Assembly (NCBI RefSeq): GCF_013294115.1
Contig: NZ_JABSNP010000001.1
Location: forward strand, 186,001-250,000
DNA from: Hymenobacter caeli
GTDB taxonomy: Bacteria > Bacteroidota > Bacteroidia > Cytophagales > Hymenobacteraceae
Direction: 5' to 3'
DNA: 64,000 nucleotides
Part shown: positions 27,023 to 36,303 of the stretch, one piece after another
Layout of the letters: every line of letters begins with the position of its first letter
Numbering within the stretch: position 1 is the first letter of the stretch
Position numbers and translations under genes: made by a program
Notes under the pieces: model-generated
What the model was told of the DNA's origin: nothing
What the model saw: only the letters and a program-made list of their open reading frames with translations
The model's database searches: none

Positions 27023-27466
27023 ATGTCGTATCAAGAAGAAGACAACAACGGCGGTAAAATTCTCCTCGCTGTTCTCGCCGGTGCCGGCGCTGGCATCATT
27101 GCCGGTATGCTGCTGGCCCCCGACAAGGGTTCGGCCACCCTTGAAAACTGGAAAGGTGCTGCCAACAAGTACAGCGGCCAGCTGGGCGAGCAAGCCACGA
27201 AAATTGGCACCGACCTCGAAGCTAAATTCAAAGAATATTCCGGCAAGCTCGAAGAAATGGGCCTGACGGGCCCTGGTGCTACCCTCAAGCTGCAAGGCAA
27301 GTGGGACGATCTGAAAGGCCAGCTGAAGCAGCAGTACGCCCAACTCACCGACGAGGACCTGACCTTCGCCGAAGGCAAAGGCGACGAGTTGGTGGGCAAG
27401 CTGCAGGACAAGCTTGGCAAAGGCAAAGCCGAAATCACCAAAATGCTGAACGATTTGAAGGCGTAG
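27023..27466 (+). CDS. YtxH-domain membrane-associated protein
   Basis: 147 residues from the ATG at 27023. A single glycine-rich membrane helix (ILLAVLAGAGAGIIAGMLLAPDKG) is the YtxH signature; the rest is a charged, mostly helical tail with a CsbD-like segment (GKWDDLKGQLKQQYAQLTDEDL...GKGDELVGKLQDKLGKGK). CsbD-type proteins respond to general stress, so a stress role is a reasonable inference. A terminator and a second YtxH gene follow. Confidence 0.85.
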   Translation: MSYQEEDNNGGKILLAVLAGAGAGIIAGMLLAPDKGSATLENWKGAANKYSGQLGEQATKIGTDLEAKFKEYSGKLEEMGLTGPGATLKLQGKWDDLKGQLKQQYAQLTDEDLTFAEGKGDELVGKLQDKLGKGKAEITKMLNDLKA

Positions 27467-27484
27467 TTGCCCGCAATTCCAGAC

Positions 27485-27519
27485 AAAAAGCCCTGTGCCG
27501 CTTGGCGCGGGGCTTTTTT
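27485..27519 (+). terminator. Terminator after the first YtxH gene
   Basis: A stem AAAAAGCCCTGTGCC against GGCGCGGGGCTTTTT with two G-T pairs, a short loop and a run of six T. Confidence 0.75.
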
Positions 27520-27544
27520 GGTTAAACCATTTCCTTCTCGCCCC

Positions 27545-27820
27545 ATGAAAGACGACCCAGGCAAAGTAATTTTTTCGCTGTTGGCCGGAGCCACGGCCGG
27601 CATCGTGGCCGGCTTGCTGCTGGCCCCCGAAACCGGCGACGACGCCCGTGCCCAACTCCGCGTTACCGCCACCAAACTGGCCGACGACCTGAAGAAACGC
27701 GCCCGACAGGCCCTGGGCCAACCCCTCGCCGCCGCGCCCACCCCCCACGCCGACGACCAAGCCGCCGCCGATGCGCTGCTGCACGCCATGAGCGCCGAAG
27801 CCGCCGGGGCCCTCGATTAG
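27545..27820 (+). CDS. Second, shorter YtxH-domain protein
   Basis: 91 residues from the ATG at 27545. It repeats the YtxH helix of its upstream neighbour (VIFSLLAGATAGIVAGLLLAPETG), then a short helical stretch and an Ala/Pro-rich tail, without the CsbD-like part. The two genes look like tandem paralogs. Function unknown; probably an inner-membrane-associated stress protein. Confidence 0.8.
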   Translation: MKDDPGKVIFSLLAGATAGIVAGLLLAPETGDDARAQLRVTATKLADDLKKRARQALGQPLAAAPTPHADDQAAADALLHAMSAEAAGALD

Positions 27821-28040
27821 CCCGCTTCGGTAAGCAACTGCCGGTAGCAGAATAATTTCTCTTTGGCCAAACCCGCGTAAAAACCAACCCATCAGCCTTG
27901 AACGAAGGCTGCCCGTGCTATTCGTAAAATTGCCGGTCGTAAGAGCTTCTATTGGAATTGGTTAAACACTTCAGTAGTAAAATTAGACGTGCCCATCGCA
28001 AACTTCCCATAGCGAAGCCGCCCTACTAATTAAGCTGACG

Positions 28041-28074
28041 TAAAAAGGCCCGCACGATTCGTCGTGCGGGCCTT
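28041..28074 (-). terminator. Terminator of lysS
   Basis: Perfect 13-base arms (28045-28057 and 28062-28074) with a 4-base loop; the A run at 28042-28046 becomes the U run on the - strand. Confidence 0.85.
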
Positions 28075-28095
28075 CTTTATGCATTAATGGCAGCG

Positions 28096-29628
28096 TTAGT
28101 CCAGCTTTTCCGGCTTCATCTGGGGGAAGAACAGCACGTCCTGGATGGAGTTGGAGTTGGTCATGATCATGCTCAGGCGGTCGATGCCGATGCCCAGGCC
28201 GGCGGTGGGCGGCATGCCGTACTCCAGGGCCCGCAGGAAATCCTCGTCCAGCACCATGGCCTCCACGTCGCCGCGCTTGCCCAGCTCCAGCTGCTCTTCG
28301 AAGCGCTTGCGCTGGTCGATGGGGTCGTTCAGCTCCGAGAAGGCATTGCAGATTTCCTTGCCGTTGCAAATGGCCTCGAAGCGCTCCACCAGGCCCGGGC
28401 GGTCGCGGTGCTTTTTGGCCAGCGGCGACATTTCCACGGGGTAGTCGGTGATGAACGTGGGCTGGATGAGCTTGGGCTCCACGAACTCGCCGAAAATCTC
28501 GTCGATGATTTTGGACTTGCCCATGCTGGGGTCCAGCTTCACGTGCAGCTCGTGGGCCGTGTCGCGCAGGGCCGCTTCGTCCATTTCACCGATGGCCTTG
28601 CCCGTGTACTTCTCGATGGCCTCGAACATCGTCAGGCGCTGCCAGGGCCGCTGGAAGTTGATGACGTGCTCGCCCACCCGGATTTCGGTGTGGCCGTGCA
28701 GCGCCATCGCCACGCGCTCCACCATTTCCTCCACCAGGTCCATCATCCAGTGGTAGTCTTTGTAGGCCACGTACAGCTCCATCTGGGTGAACTCGGGGTT
28801 GTGGAAGCGCGACATGCCCTCGTTGCGGAAGTCCTTGCTGAACTCGTACACGCCGTCGAACCCGCCCACAATCAGGCGTTTGAGGTACAGCTCGTTGGCA
28901 ATGCGCAGGTACAGCGTCATGTCCAGCGTGTTGTGGTGCGTTTTGAAGGGCCGCGCCGCCGCCCCGCCGTACAGCGGCTGCAAAATCGGCGTTTCCACCT
29001 CCAGGTAGCCCTTGTCGTTCAAGAAGTTGCGCATGGATTGCACCAGCTGCGTCCGCTTGATGAACGTATCGCGCACCTGCGGGTTCACCGCCAGGTCCAC
29101 GTAGCGCTGGCGGTAGCGCTGCTCGGGGTCGGTGAAGGCGTCGTAGGTGGTTTTTTCGCCGGTGGCCTCGTCCACTTTCTCCTTCACTACGGGCAGCGGG
29201 CGCAGGGCCTTGGCCAGCAGCTTCAGTTCCGTCACGTGGATGGACGTTTCGCCCACCTGCGTCACAAACACGTGGCCCTTCACGCCGATGAAGTCGCCCA
29301 AATCGAGCAGCTTCTTAAATACGCTGTTGTACAGCGTCTTGTCCTCGCCGGGACAAATTTCGTCGCGGTTGACGTAGAGCTGGATCCGGCCCGAGGTGTC
29401 CATCAGCTCCGCGAACGAGGCCTTGCCCATCACGCGCGACGACATCAGCCGCCCGGCCAAGCTCACTTCCTGGAAATTATTCAGTTCGGGGTGGTAGTTG
29501 TCGAGGATTTCCTTGGCGTAAAACGTCACGTCGAACAGCGCCGAAGGGTACGCCTCCACGCCCAGCTTTTCCAGCTCTTCGAGCTTGTGGCGGCGCTGTT
29601 GTTCTTGGTCGGTAAGGGGGTGAAGCAC
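28096..29628 (-). CDS. lysS: Lysyl-tRNA synthetase, class II
   Basis: Charges tRNA-Lys with lysine. 510 residues, normal length. The N-terminal OB-fold anticodon domain ([20 protein letters not shown]) is followed by the class II core: motif 2 with [18 protein letters not shown] and motif 3 with [12 protein letters not shown]. No ATG is available in the right place: the GTG at 29628 ([19 protein letters not shown]) fits the usual N-terminus. A single gene ended by its own terminator. Confidence 0.97.
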   Translation of the reverse strand: MLHPLTDQEQQRRHKLEELEKLGVEAYPSALFDVTFYAKEILDNYHPELNNFQEVSLAGRLMSSRVMGKASFAELMDTSGRIQLYVNRDEICPGEDKTLYNSVFKKLLDLGDFIGVKGHVFVTQVGETSIHVTELKLLAKALRPLPVVKEKVDEATGEKTTYDAFTDPEQRYRQRYVDLAVNPQVRDTFIKRTQLVQSMRNFLNDKGYLEVETPILQPLYGGAAARPFKTHHNTLDMTLYLRIANELYLKRLIVGGFDGVYEFSKDFRNEGMSRFHNPEFTQMELYVAYKDYHWMMDLVEEMVERVAMALHGHTEIRVGEHVINFQRPWQRLTMFEAIEKYTGKAIGEMDEAALRDTAHELHVKLDPSMGKSKIIDEIFGEFVEPKLIQPTFITDYPVEMSPLAKKHRDRPGLVERFEAICNGKEICNAFSELNDPIDQRKRFEEQLELGKRGDVEAMVLDEDFLRALEYGMPPTAGLGIGIDRLSMIMTNSNSIQDVLFFPQMKPEKLD

Positions 29629-29795
29629 GGATGTATCGGGTTAAGAGCGAATTAAACGGATTCTGTGTACAGCGAATGGTGCAGCGGGCCCGCCATTGAG
29701 CCGTGCCGCGCCCAACGCCGCCGGGAGTATTGAGAACAACGCCAGCGCAAAATTGGCGGCTGGTTCGGCGATGCGGTGCACAAAAGTAACCCACG

Positions 29796-29826
29796 AAAAA
29801 AGCCGCCCCGAAACCGGGGCGGCTTT
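29796..29826 (-). terminator. Terminator of the 363-residue unknown gene
   Basis: Perfect 12-base arms (29799-29810 and 29815-29826) with a 4-base loop; the A run at 29796-29801 is the U run on the - strand. Confidence 0.85.
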
Positions 29827-29856
29827 CTATGCCGAAAGTTGGCAGTATGCGCGGCC

Positions 29857-30948
29857 TTAGGCCGCCATACGGTAGTGGGGGGCCTCCACGGCCACGGCCG
29901 GCACCGTGGGCGGGGTGGGGGCCAGCACCGGCTCGACGCGGGTGCGCAGGCGGTCCTGCACAAAGCCGGCCTGCAGATGGGCGGGCAGCTCGGCCACCAG
30001 CCGGCGGTAGCGCTCCAGGCCCAGGGCCTTGGCCACGTAGGTTTCGTGCACACCGTTGAGGTAGCTCACGATGTTGAGCAGCGAGGCGTGAAAGAGCTTG
30101 AAGTCGATGTCGGCCTCCACGTAGCGCTCAATTTCGCGGCTGCTTTGCGAGATGCGCAGGCGGCCCAGCAAGTCGAAAATCGTGGTGTAGCCCAGCCGCC
30201 AGGTAATCTGCTGCCAGTGCGCGGCGGTCCACTTGTCCAGCGGCCGGCCGGTCTTCTGGCTGCGGATGGCCGTGTTGGGGTTGGCCTGCACCTGGGCGCG
30301 GGTCCACTGGGCCTTCATTTTGCGGGTGGTGCGCAGGAACTGGCCCACCTGGGCCTGGGCGTCGATGGCCTTGCTGGCGATGTGCAGCCCGGCCTTGTAG
30401 CCGGCCAGCGGCAAACGGTGGATGCTGAAGTCGCCGTAGGCCCCGGCGGCGTAAAACGACACCGGGCGCGGGTAGGCGTTCTTCACCACCAGCCGCCCCA
30501 CCTCGCGGCGGATGAGCTGGCCGTTGTTGCTGCGCACGCCGGTGGTGTACAAAAAGGCCTGCAAGCCCGAAAGGATGGCGTAGTAGGCCTGCGGAAATGT
30601 CCAGTGCAGGGCGTTGCGCAGGAAATTGTCGTCGCCCAGCTCGGCCGTGGCCCGCAGCGCGTACTCGGTGCTCCAGCACGTGTGCAGCAGCTTGGTGAGG
30701 GCCGTTACGTCGGCCTCGCCCAGCTCGGCGGCGTGGTTGCGGAAAAACGGCAGGTTGGCCAGGCCGCCCAGCGCGTCGTCGCTTTCCTGGATGTGGTAGT
30801 TGATGGCAAAAAAGTAGTTCAGAAAAACCTGCGCCGGAATGGACTTGCGCCAGGCCTCGTCGGCTACCTGTTGCTGCGGCTCGGGGGCCCCCGGGCTGGC
30901 CTGGGGAATGAGCGGAATGATGCGGGTTTCTTCGTGCGTCGTCGTCAT
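29857..30948 (-). CDS. Unrecognised protein, 363 residues
   Basis: I do not recognise this family. There is no signal peptide and no clear membrane helix. The protein is largely helical, rich in aromatic residues and Leu/Ala: VFLNYFFAINYHIQESDDALGG, LLHTCWSTEYALRA, FPQAYYAILSGLQAFLYTTG. The N-terminal 25 and C-terminal 25 residues are Pro-rich and probably disordered. It has its own AT-rich upstream region (30960-31110, clearly lower in GC than its surroundings) and its own terminator, so it is a single-gene unit. The helical core somewhat recalls HEPN-like or DUF proteins found next to toxins, but I cannot support this. Confidence 0.8.
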   Translation of the reverse strand: MTTTHEETRIIPLIPQASPGAPEPQQQVADEAWRKSIPAQVFLNYFFAINYHIQESDDALGGLANLPFFRNHAAELGEADVTALTKLLHTCWSTEYALRATAELGDDNFLRNALHWTFPQAYYAILSGLQAFLYTTGVRSNNGQLIRREVGRLVVKNAYPRPVSFYAAGAYGDFSIHRLPLAGYKAGLHIASKAIDAQAQVGQFLRTTRKMKAQWTRAQVQANPNTAIRSQKTGRPLDKWTAAHWQQITWRLGYTTIFDLLGRLRISQSSREIERYVEADIDFKLFHASLLNIVSYLNGVHETYVAKALGLERYRRLVAELPAHLQAGFVQDRLRTRVEPVLAPTPPTVPAVAVEAPHYRMAA

Positions 30949-31124
30949 GCTAGGTAAACATGCAGCGCCGGTAAATTAGTTGCCTGTTTACTAAAAATAT
31001 TGTCCGAATATATTTGCTAAAATTACTCTGATAATCAATAACTTATGCTTTTGTAATTTCTAGCCATAAAATATTTTTTTAGCAGCCGATTTACTAACTG
31101 CCGTAGTAGCTGCTTTTGAGCCGC

Positions 31125-31155
31125 AAAAAAGCCCCCGGCCGATGGCCGGGGGCTT
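31125..31155 (-). terminator. Terminator of the C-terminal processing protease gene
   Basis: 12-base perfect arms (31129-31140 and 31144-31155) with a GAT loop; the A run at 31125-31130 gives the U run on the - strand. Confidence 0.85.
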
Positions 31156-31180
31156 CCGCAACTGCAAGCGAGGGGCAGCT

Positions 31181-33340
31181 TTACAGCTGGTTTTCGATGA
31201 TGGAAACGGCTTCCCCAATGGTGATGTCCTTCTTGATGTTTTTGGTGAAGCGCTGGCCGCGGTTCACTTTCACGGAGTCACCGCTGGCGGCCTGCACATC
31301 GGCGCTCAGGGGCGAGAAGGCCAGCGCCGTGGTGGCTTTTTGGGCCGCCTCGTATTTGTCGGCTTCAATCCGGCTCTGACGCTGCTTGGTGCGGTACGTC
31401 GCCAAGTTCAGCGATTCGACCGACTCTTTTTTACGGGCCAACGACATCTGCGTGACCTCGTTCATGATGTTGAAGCTCTGGTTGGTGGCCACGCGGGCTT
31501 TGCTTTCGGCCCGCAGCTTGTCGTAGGCGGGGGGCGTGTTCCAAGCGCGGAAGCGGGCCGGCGCAATCTCGTCCCACTTCAGCGGGTAGTCCGAGCCTTT
31601 TTCGCCCTCTTCCAAGTACGAGTACATGTCGGGCAGCACCACGTCCGGCACCACGCCCTTGAACTGGGTCGAGCCCCCGTTCACGCGGTAAAACTTCGAC
31701 GTGGTAAACTTCAGCGAGCCGAAGGGCTTGAGGCTGTTCAGCTCGTTGGGCAGGCTCTCGTCGAGGTCCACGATGCGCTGCACCGTGCCCTTGCCATAGG
31801 TGGTCGAGCCCACGATGACGGCCCGCTTGTAGTCCTGCATGGCCGCCGCCAAAATCTCCGAGGCCGAGGCGCTGTACTTGTTCACCAAAATCACGAGCGG
31901 GCCGCTGTACTGCACGCGCGGGTCCTTGTCCTCAAGCACCTGGGTGCGGCCGCGGCCGTCGCGCACCTGCACCACGGGGCCACTGTCGATGAACAGGCCG
32001 GCCATGTCCACGGCGTCGTTCAGCGAGCCGCCGCCGTTGTAGCGCAGGTCCATAATCACGCCCTTCACGCCTTCCTGGTTCATCTTGGCTAACTCCTTCT
32101 TCACGTCCTCAGCCGAGCTGCGGCCGCCGTCGTTGTTGAAGTCGGCGTAGAAAGTGGACAGCTGCAAGTAGCCAATTTTCTGGTTTTTGTCGGTAATGGC
32201 CGCCGAGCGCGCGTAGGTCTCGTCATTCACCACCAAGTCGCGGATGATGGACACGACTTTGGTGGCACCGTCGGGCTTGCGCACCGTTAGGCGCACTTCC
32301 GAGCCCTTTTTACCCTTAATCAGCGTCACAGCTTTGGTGATGCGCCAGCCTTCGATGCTTACCGGCTCGGCCGCGCCTTGGGCCACGCGTAAGATGGCGT
32401 CGCCCTTCTTCAGCTCGCCCTGCCGGGCCGAGGCCGAGCCGGGGAGGATGTCCTCGATGTAAATCAGGCCGTCTTTTTCGCGCAACTGGGCCCCAATGCC
32501 TTCGAAGCGGCCGGTGAGCTGGTAGTCGAAATCGTCCTTGGCCTTGGGGGCAAAGTAGTCGGTGTGGGGGTCGTAGGTGTTGGCGATGACGTTGGCGTAG
32601 TTGGCCAGCCGCTCGTTGGCGTCCACGTCGGAAAGGTCCGCGAACTGGTCGTCGTAGAACTTCAGGACCCGTTTGCGGGCTTCAGCTTCTATCTGGGCGG
32701 GGGTGCGCACGGGCTCGGGGGCCGTGGGCGCGGCGGCGTTGGCCGCGGCGGGGGCCGCCGTGGCAGCGGAGGGCTTTGCAGTTTTAGCCTTTTCCTGGGC
32801 GTCCATCATCTCCGACACCCGGCTCAAGGTTTCGTACTTCAGCATCTTGCGCCACAGCTCGCGCTGGGTGGCTTTGTCGGCGGGAAAGCTGGCCTTCTCG
32901 GGGTCGGTCTGGAAGGTTTCCTGGGTGGTGAAGTCGAACGGCTTGGCCAGGATTTCGCGGTACAAAGCCTGCATCTCCTTCACGCGCTGGGCCATTAGCT
33001 GGGTGCTGAGGTCAAAAAAATCGCGCTTGCCATTTTTAACTTCGTCGTCGATGTCGTTCTGGTAGCGGCGCAGGTTTTCCACGTCGCTGGCCAGCAGAAA
33101 GGTTTTGCGGTAGTCGTCGCGCTTGAGCGACAAATCGAACACGCGCTTGGAAAACGCGTCGTCAAGTTTTTCGGGCTGGTAGTGGGCCGTGCTCAGGCCC
33201 TGCACCATCGTGCCAATCAGCACTTGTTCCTTGGACGGGCCATCGGCCGAGTTGCGGCGAAATAGCCGGTACGAAGCCAGCACGAACACTGCCGTTACCA
33301 GAAAGGCGTAAAGCCCAATTTTTAGGCGAAGGAATGACAT
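31181..33340 (-). CDS. C-terminal processing peptidase, Tsp/Prc type (S41)
   Basis: 719 residues from the ATG at 33340; the frame also opens at 33370, but the chosen start gives a cleaner single N-terminal membrane anchor (LKIGLYAFLVTAVFVLASY). Periplasmic protease that trims or degrades proteins from their C-terminus. Order of parts: anchor, Tsp-type N-terminal domain, an Ala/Pro-rich insert (about residues 190-220), PDZ domain (GIGAQLREKDGLIYIEDILPGSASA), catalytic domain with the Ser in KYSASASEILAAAMQDY and the Lys in TYGKGTVQ, and a C-terminal DUF3340-like tail. Longer than short CtpA proteins, as usual for Tsp. Confidence 0.95.
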   Translation of the reverse strand: MSFLRLKIGLYAFLVTAVFVLASYRLFRRNSADGPSKEQVLIGTMVQGLSTAHYQPEKLDDAFSKRVFDLSLKRDDYRKTFLLASDVENLRRYQNDIDDEVKNGKRDFFDLSTQLMAQRVKEMQALYREILAKPFDFTTQETFQTDPEKASFPADKATQRELWRKMLKYETLSRVSEMMDAQEKAKTAKPSAATAAPAAANAAAPTAPEPVRTPAQIEAEARKRVLKFYDDQFADLSDVDANERLANYANVIANTYDPHTDYFAPKAKDDFDYQLTGRFEGIGAQLREKDGLIYIEDILPGSASARQGELKKGDAILRVAQGAAEPVSIEGWRITKAVTLIKGKKGSEVRLTVRKPDGATKVVSIIRDLVVNDETYARSAAITDKNQKIGYLQLSTFYADFNNDGGRSSAEDVKKELAKMNQEGVKGVIMDLRYNGGGSLNDAVDMAGLFIDSGPVVQVRDGRGRTQVLEDKDPRVQYSGPLVILVNKYSASASEILAAAMQDYKRAVIVGSTTYGKGTVQRIVDLDESLPNELNSLKPFGSLKFTTSKFYRVNGGSTQFKGVVPDVVLPDMYSYLEEGEKGSDYPLKWDEIAPARFRAWNTPPAYDKLRAESKARVATNQSFNIMNEVTQMSLARKKESVESLNLATYRTKQRQSRIEADKYEAAQKATTALAFSPLSADVQAASGDSVKVNRGQRFTKNIKKDITIGEAVSIIENQL

Positions 33341-33517
33341 CAGCAGGGGGAAGAACAATAAAAAAATCAAATATACACGAAATCGCCAGGGCCCCGGAGG
33401 CCGTTCGTTCGCCTCAGGAACGTACCCAACCGCCCAATAAGTGCCTTGTGGGCCTCCACAAAAAAAGGCTGCGAATAACTAACGAAAAGTTGGCCCTTTG
33501 CGGTTGAAAGTTGCAAC

Positions 33518-33550
33518 AAAAAAAGTCCCTCCTGGTTGGGAGGGACTTTT
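33518..33550 (-). terminator. Terminator of the stress-type protein gene
   Basis: Arms 33521-33532 and 33539-33550 are perfect inverted repeats of 12 bases with a 6-base loop; A run on the left and T run on the right, so it could work both ways. Confidence 0.85.
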
Positions 33551-33571
33551 CGTACTCGCTAACAAACTAGA

Positions 33572-34276
33572 TTAATAGCGGTAGATTTTGTCGCCGTTGT
33601 TGCGGCGGAACTCGTCTTCGAAATATTTGGCATCCTCCGCGTTGCGGGGCTTCACGCCCATCACAATGCCGCCGTTGTTGATGCCTTGCTCGTATTCGGC
33701 AGCGTGCGCTTCGGGAATGCCCGAACCTACCAAAGCCCCAACTAAGCCGCCGGTGAGACCACCGGCCCCAGCCCCGGCCAGCGCCGCGGCCAGCGGACCA
33801 GCAATAATCAGGCCCAGGCCCGGCAGAGCCACCGACGTGCCAATGGCCGCGATAGCGCCGATGATGGCCCCGGCCGTGCCCCCGATGGCCGAACCCACGC
33901 CGGCACCTTCCATGGCTTTGTCGCCCAGTTCGGTGCTGTCCGTATCGTCGCCAAAATGCGCCTTACGGGTTTCGTCTGACATTAGCAAGTTCACGTCGTC
34001 CTTGCCGTAGCCGCGCGAGTGCAGCGAGTTGTACGTCTTCTCCGCGCTTTCCCGGTCACGGAACATGCCGCTCATGGAGCTGCCCTCGGTGTAGTTGCCG
34101 GTAGTACCCGCGGCAGGGTCGGTGCCGTAGTCAGCCCCGGTGCCGGCGTTGTAGCTCGTGCCCTCGTTGCTGAGGCCAGTGCTGTTGCCCATGCCCGTGC
34201 CGGTGGTAGCGGAACCGTAATTGGCGCCAGCGCCGGTGCCCGAGTTTTGCGGGTTGTTGGAATCGTTAGTGTTCAT
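33572..34276 (-). CDS. Glycine-zipper protein resembling general stress proteins
   Basis: 234 residues. Residues 1-70 are a low-complexity Asn/Gly/Thr/Ser/Tyr region. Next comes a segment FRDRESAEKTYNSLHSRGYGKDDVNLLMSDETRKAHF, as in the heat/general stress proteins that carry a short repeat for residue sensing. Then a long glycine-zipper hydrophobic region follows (about 110-185: GAGVGSAIGGTAGAIIGAIAAIG and GLTGGLVGALVGSGIPE). The C-terminus repeats an alpha/beta motif (GGIVMGVKPRNAEDAKYFEDEF). A stress or membrane-stabilising role is inferred, not shown. Confidence 0.75.
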   Translation of the reverse strand: MNTNDSNNPQNSGTGAGANYGSATTGTGMGNSTGLSNEGTSYNAGTGADYGTDPAAGTTGNYTEGSSMSGMFRDRESAEKTYNSLHSRGYGKDDVNLLMSDETRKAHFGDDTDSTELGDKAMEGAGVGSAIGGTAGAIIGAIAAIGTSVALPGLGLIIAGPLAAALAGAGAGGLTGGLVGALVGSGIPEAHAAEYEQGINNGGIVMGVKPRNAEDAKYFEDEFRRNNGDKIYRY

Positions 34277-34413
34277 GTTAGCGTGGGAATTGAAGATGAA
34301 AAAGCAAGTACTCCCGGTCCAGCCGGGGCACTGCTTCTAACGGGCCCGCCCCCGGGGGGTTGCGTCGCCAACACCGTCTTCATACCCAGCTGCTATTAAC
34401 TAGCCCTTCAACT

Positions 34414-34782
34414 CTAGGCAAACTTCTGAAAGTTAGCTTCATCAAGCCAAAAATCACGGCATGTGCGGACCAGATTCTTCAAAAACTCTTCGTCCTGTTT
34501 CAGGCTGCGCCACTCGCCCATCCCCATCTTTTCGCACAGCTTGTAAAAATTATCGCCCTGGCCCTTAGAGCCCGGCACTTTCACCAAGCAGCTCAGCGGG
34601 GGGCGGCCGTCGGTGTGCTCGGTGGTAGAAATTTCGGCCAGCATCTCGTTTAGGCGCGATTTCTCGTGCGAGATATCGAGGTTAAGGCCCAACTCGGCTT
34701 CTTGCACCAGGGTTAGGTAACTTACGGTGCCGGTCTGTCGGCGGGCGTAGCGAATAAGGTAGGTGCGGATGCGACCAGTCAT
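34414..34782 (-). CDS. Small unrecognised protein, 122 residues
   Basis: From the ATG at 34782. I do not recognise the family. It is soluble and mixed helical: MTGRIRTYLIRYARRQTGTVSYLTLVQEAELGLNLDI, then a Pro/Ser-rich loop (TDGRPPLSCLVKVPGSKGQGDNFYKLCEKMGMG) and a helical end. The loop PPLSCLVKVPGSKGQGDNFYKL resembles proteins of restriction or defence loci that read as short wHTH modules, but there is no partner gene here. Neighbours are the stress protein and proline dehydrogenase on the same strand. Confidence 0.7.
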   Translation of the reverse strand: MTGRIRTYLIRYARRQTGTVSYLTLVQEAELGLNLDISHEKSRLNEMLAEISTTEHTDGRPPLSCLVKVPGSKGQGDNFYKLCEKMGMGEWRSLKQDEEFLKNLVRTCRDFWLDEANFQKFA

Positions 34783-34988
34783 AGGAAACAAAAAGGAGGG
34801 CAGCCTGTAAATAGCAAAACCGAGGGGGCCAGCGCACCGGCCTGCCCTAAAAAAATATCCGAACCGGGTGGTGCCAACCCCAACGGGGCGTGGCACCACG
34901 GTTCAGAAACGGAGCGACTGGACGATTCCCGCCGCGACCGGCTCTTACTCACACGCAATTGTAGTGCCAAGCTGCCCGGCCGGCCGGG

Positions 34989-36188
34989 TCAGCGGCCTCG
35001 GCGGCGGCGCAGTTCGCGCTGCACGAGTAGGAATTCGCGGCTGCTTTGGCCCGCGATGGCCGTATTTTCGTTGGCGCGGCGCAGCAGGTAGGGCATCACC
35101 GCCTCCACGGGGCCGTAGGGCAGGTACTTGGCCACGTGGTAGCCGGCGTGGGCCAGGTTGTAGCTCAGGTTGTCGCTCATGCCGTAGAGCTGCGCGAACC
35201 AGACGCGCGAATCGCCGGGGGCCAGGCCGGCCTCGTGCATCAACTGGGTGAGCAGCAGCGAGCTGGCCTCGTTGTGGGTGCCGGCGCAGAAGCTTACGCG
35301 GTTCACGTGCTGCACACAGTAACGCAGGGCTTCGTCGTAAAGGTCGTCGGTGGCCTGCTTGCTCGGGTTGATGGGCGTGGGGTAGCCGCGCTGCCGGGCC
35401 ACGCGGGCCTCTTTCTCCATGTACGCGCCGCGCACCAGCTTGGCCCCCGCGTAGTAGCCTGCCCGGGCCGCCGCGTCGCGGGCGGCTTGCAGGGCTTCCA
35501 GGCGGTCGTGCCGGTAAAGCTGGTACGTGTTCCAGACAATGGCTTGTTCGCGGTTGTACTTGGCCATCATCTCGTCGGCCAACGCGTCGATGGTGTGCTG
35601 AAACCAGCTTTCCTCGGCATCGACGAACAGGCGGATGCCGTACCGGTGGGCCCGGGCGCACAGGGCTTCCACGCGGGCCACGGCCCGGGTGTGGGCGGCT
35701 TGCTCGGCCGCGCTGAGGGCCTGCCCGGCCTGAATTTTTTCCAGGATGGCCGCGCTGGCCACGCCCGTTACCTTGAACACCGAAAAGGGGATGTGCGTCG
35801 AGCGGTGGGCCTCGTCGATGGTGGCCAGCAGCTCGTCGCGGGTACGGTCGTAGCTGGCGTCGTTGCCCTCGCCCTCCACCGAATAGTCGAGGATGGTGCC
35901 GATGCCGTAGCGCCCCAGGGCCGCCACCACGGGGCGGCACTCGGCAATGGTTTCGCCGCCGCAAAACTGCTCAAAAATGGAGTGCTTGACGAGGAACTTG
36001 GTGCCCGGCAACCGCCACTTCAGCGCGGCCTGCATCAGGCCGCTGCCGGTTTTTACGAGGCCGTTGTTGTTCATGGCCGCGAACAGGCCGTAGGTTTTGC
36101 GCAGCTGGGCGTCCGACTTGGCCGCGAAGGCAATCTGCGTGTTATCGAACGAAACGGGCGGGGCCAGGGTAGGAGCGGGGGCGGGCAT
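34989..36188 (-). CDS. Proline dehydrogenase
   Basis: FAD-dependent first step of proline catabolism to pyrroline-5-carboxylate. 399 residues from the ATG at 36188; the frame is open to 36953, but that extension is antisense to the DAHP synthase gene. Family features are FSVFKVTGVASAAIL, RLFVDAEESWFQHTID, YNREQAIVWNTYQLYR, AKLVRGAYMEKEA, the substrate-contact segment RVSFCAGTHNEASS, and YLLRRANENTAIAG near the end. This is a stand-alone enzyme, not a PutA fusion. Confidence 0.95.
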   Translation of the reverse strand: MPAPAPTLAPPVSFDNTQIAFAAKSDAQLRKTYGLFAAMNNNGLVKTGSGLMQAALKWRLPGTKFLVKHSIFEQFCGGETIAECRPVVAALGRYGIGTILDYSVEGEGNDASYDRTRDELLATIDEAHRSTHIPFSVFKVTGVASAAILEKIQAGQALSAAEQAAHTRAVARVEALCARAHRYGIRLFVDAEESWFQHTIDALADEMMAKYNREQAIVWNTYQLYRHDRLEALQAARDAAARAGYYAGAKLVRGAYMEKEARVARQRGYPTPINPSKQATDDLYDEALRYCVQHVNRVSFCAGTHNEASSLLLTQLMHEAGLAPGDSRVWFAQLYGMSDNLSYNLAHAGYHVAKYLPYGPVEAVMPYLLRRANENTAIAGQSSREFLLVQRELRRRRGR

Positions 36189-36303
36189 AGGGAATGCGTT
36201 AGGGCCGGCACCGACGGGCACCCGGCCGGGTACGAAGGTAACCGCTAAACAGCAGCCGGGGCCCCGAACGTTTCGCGGCAAGCGCCGCATCTTTGTGTTA
36301 ATT

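Noticed and set aside
27821..28040. A possible small RNA in the spacer before the lysS terminator
   Set aside because: There is no promoter-like element or stable fold apart from the lysS terminator itself.
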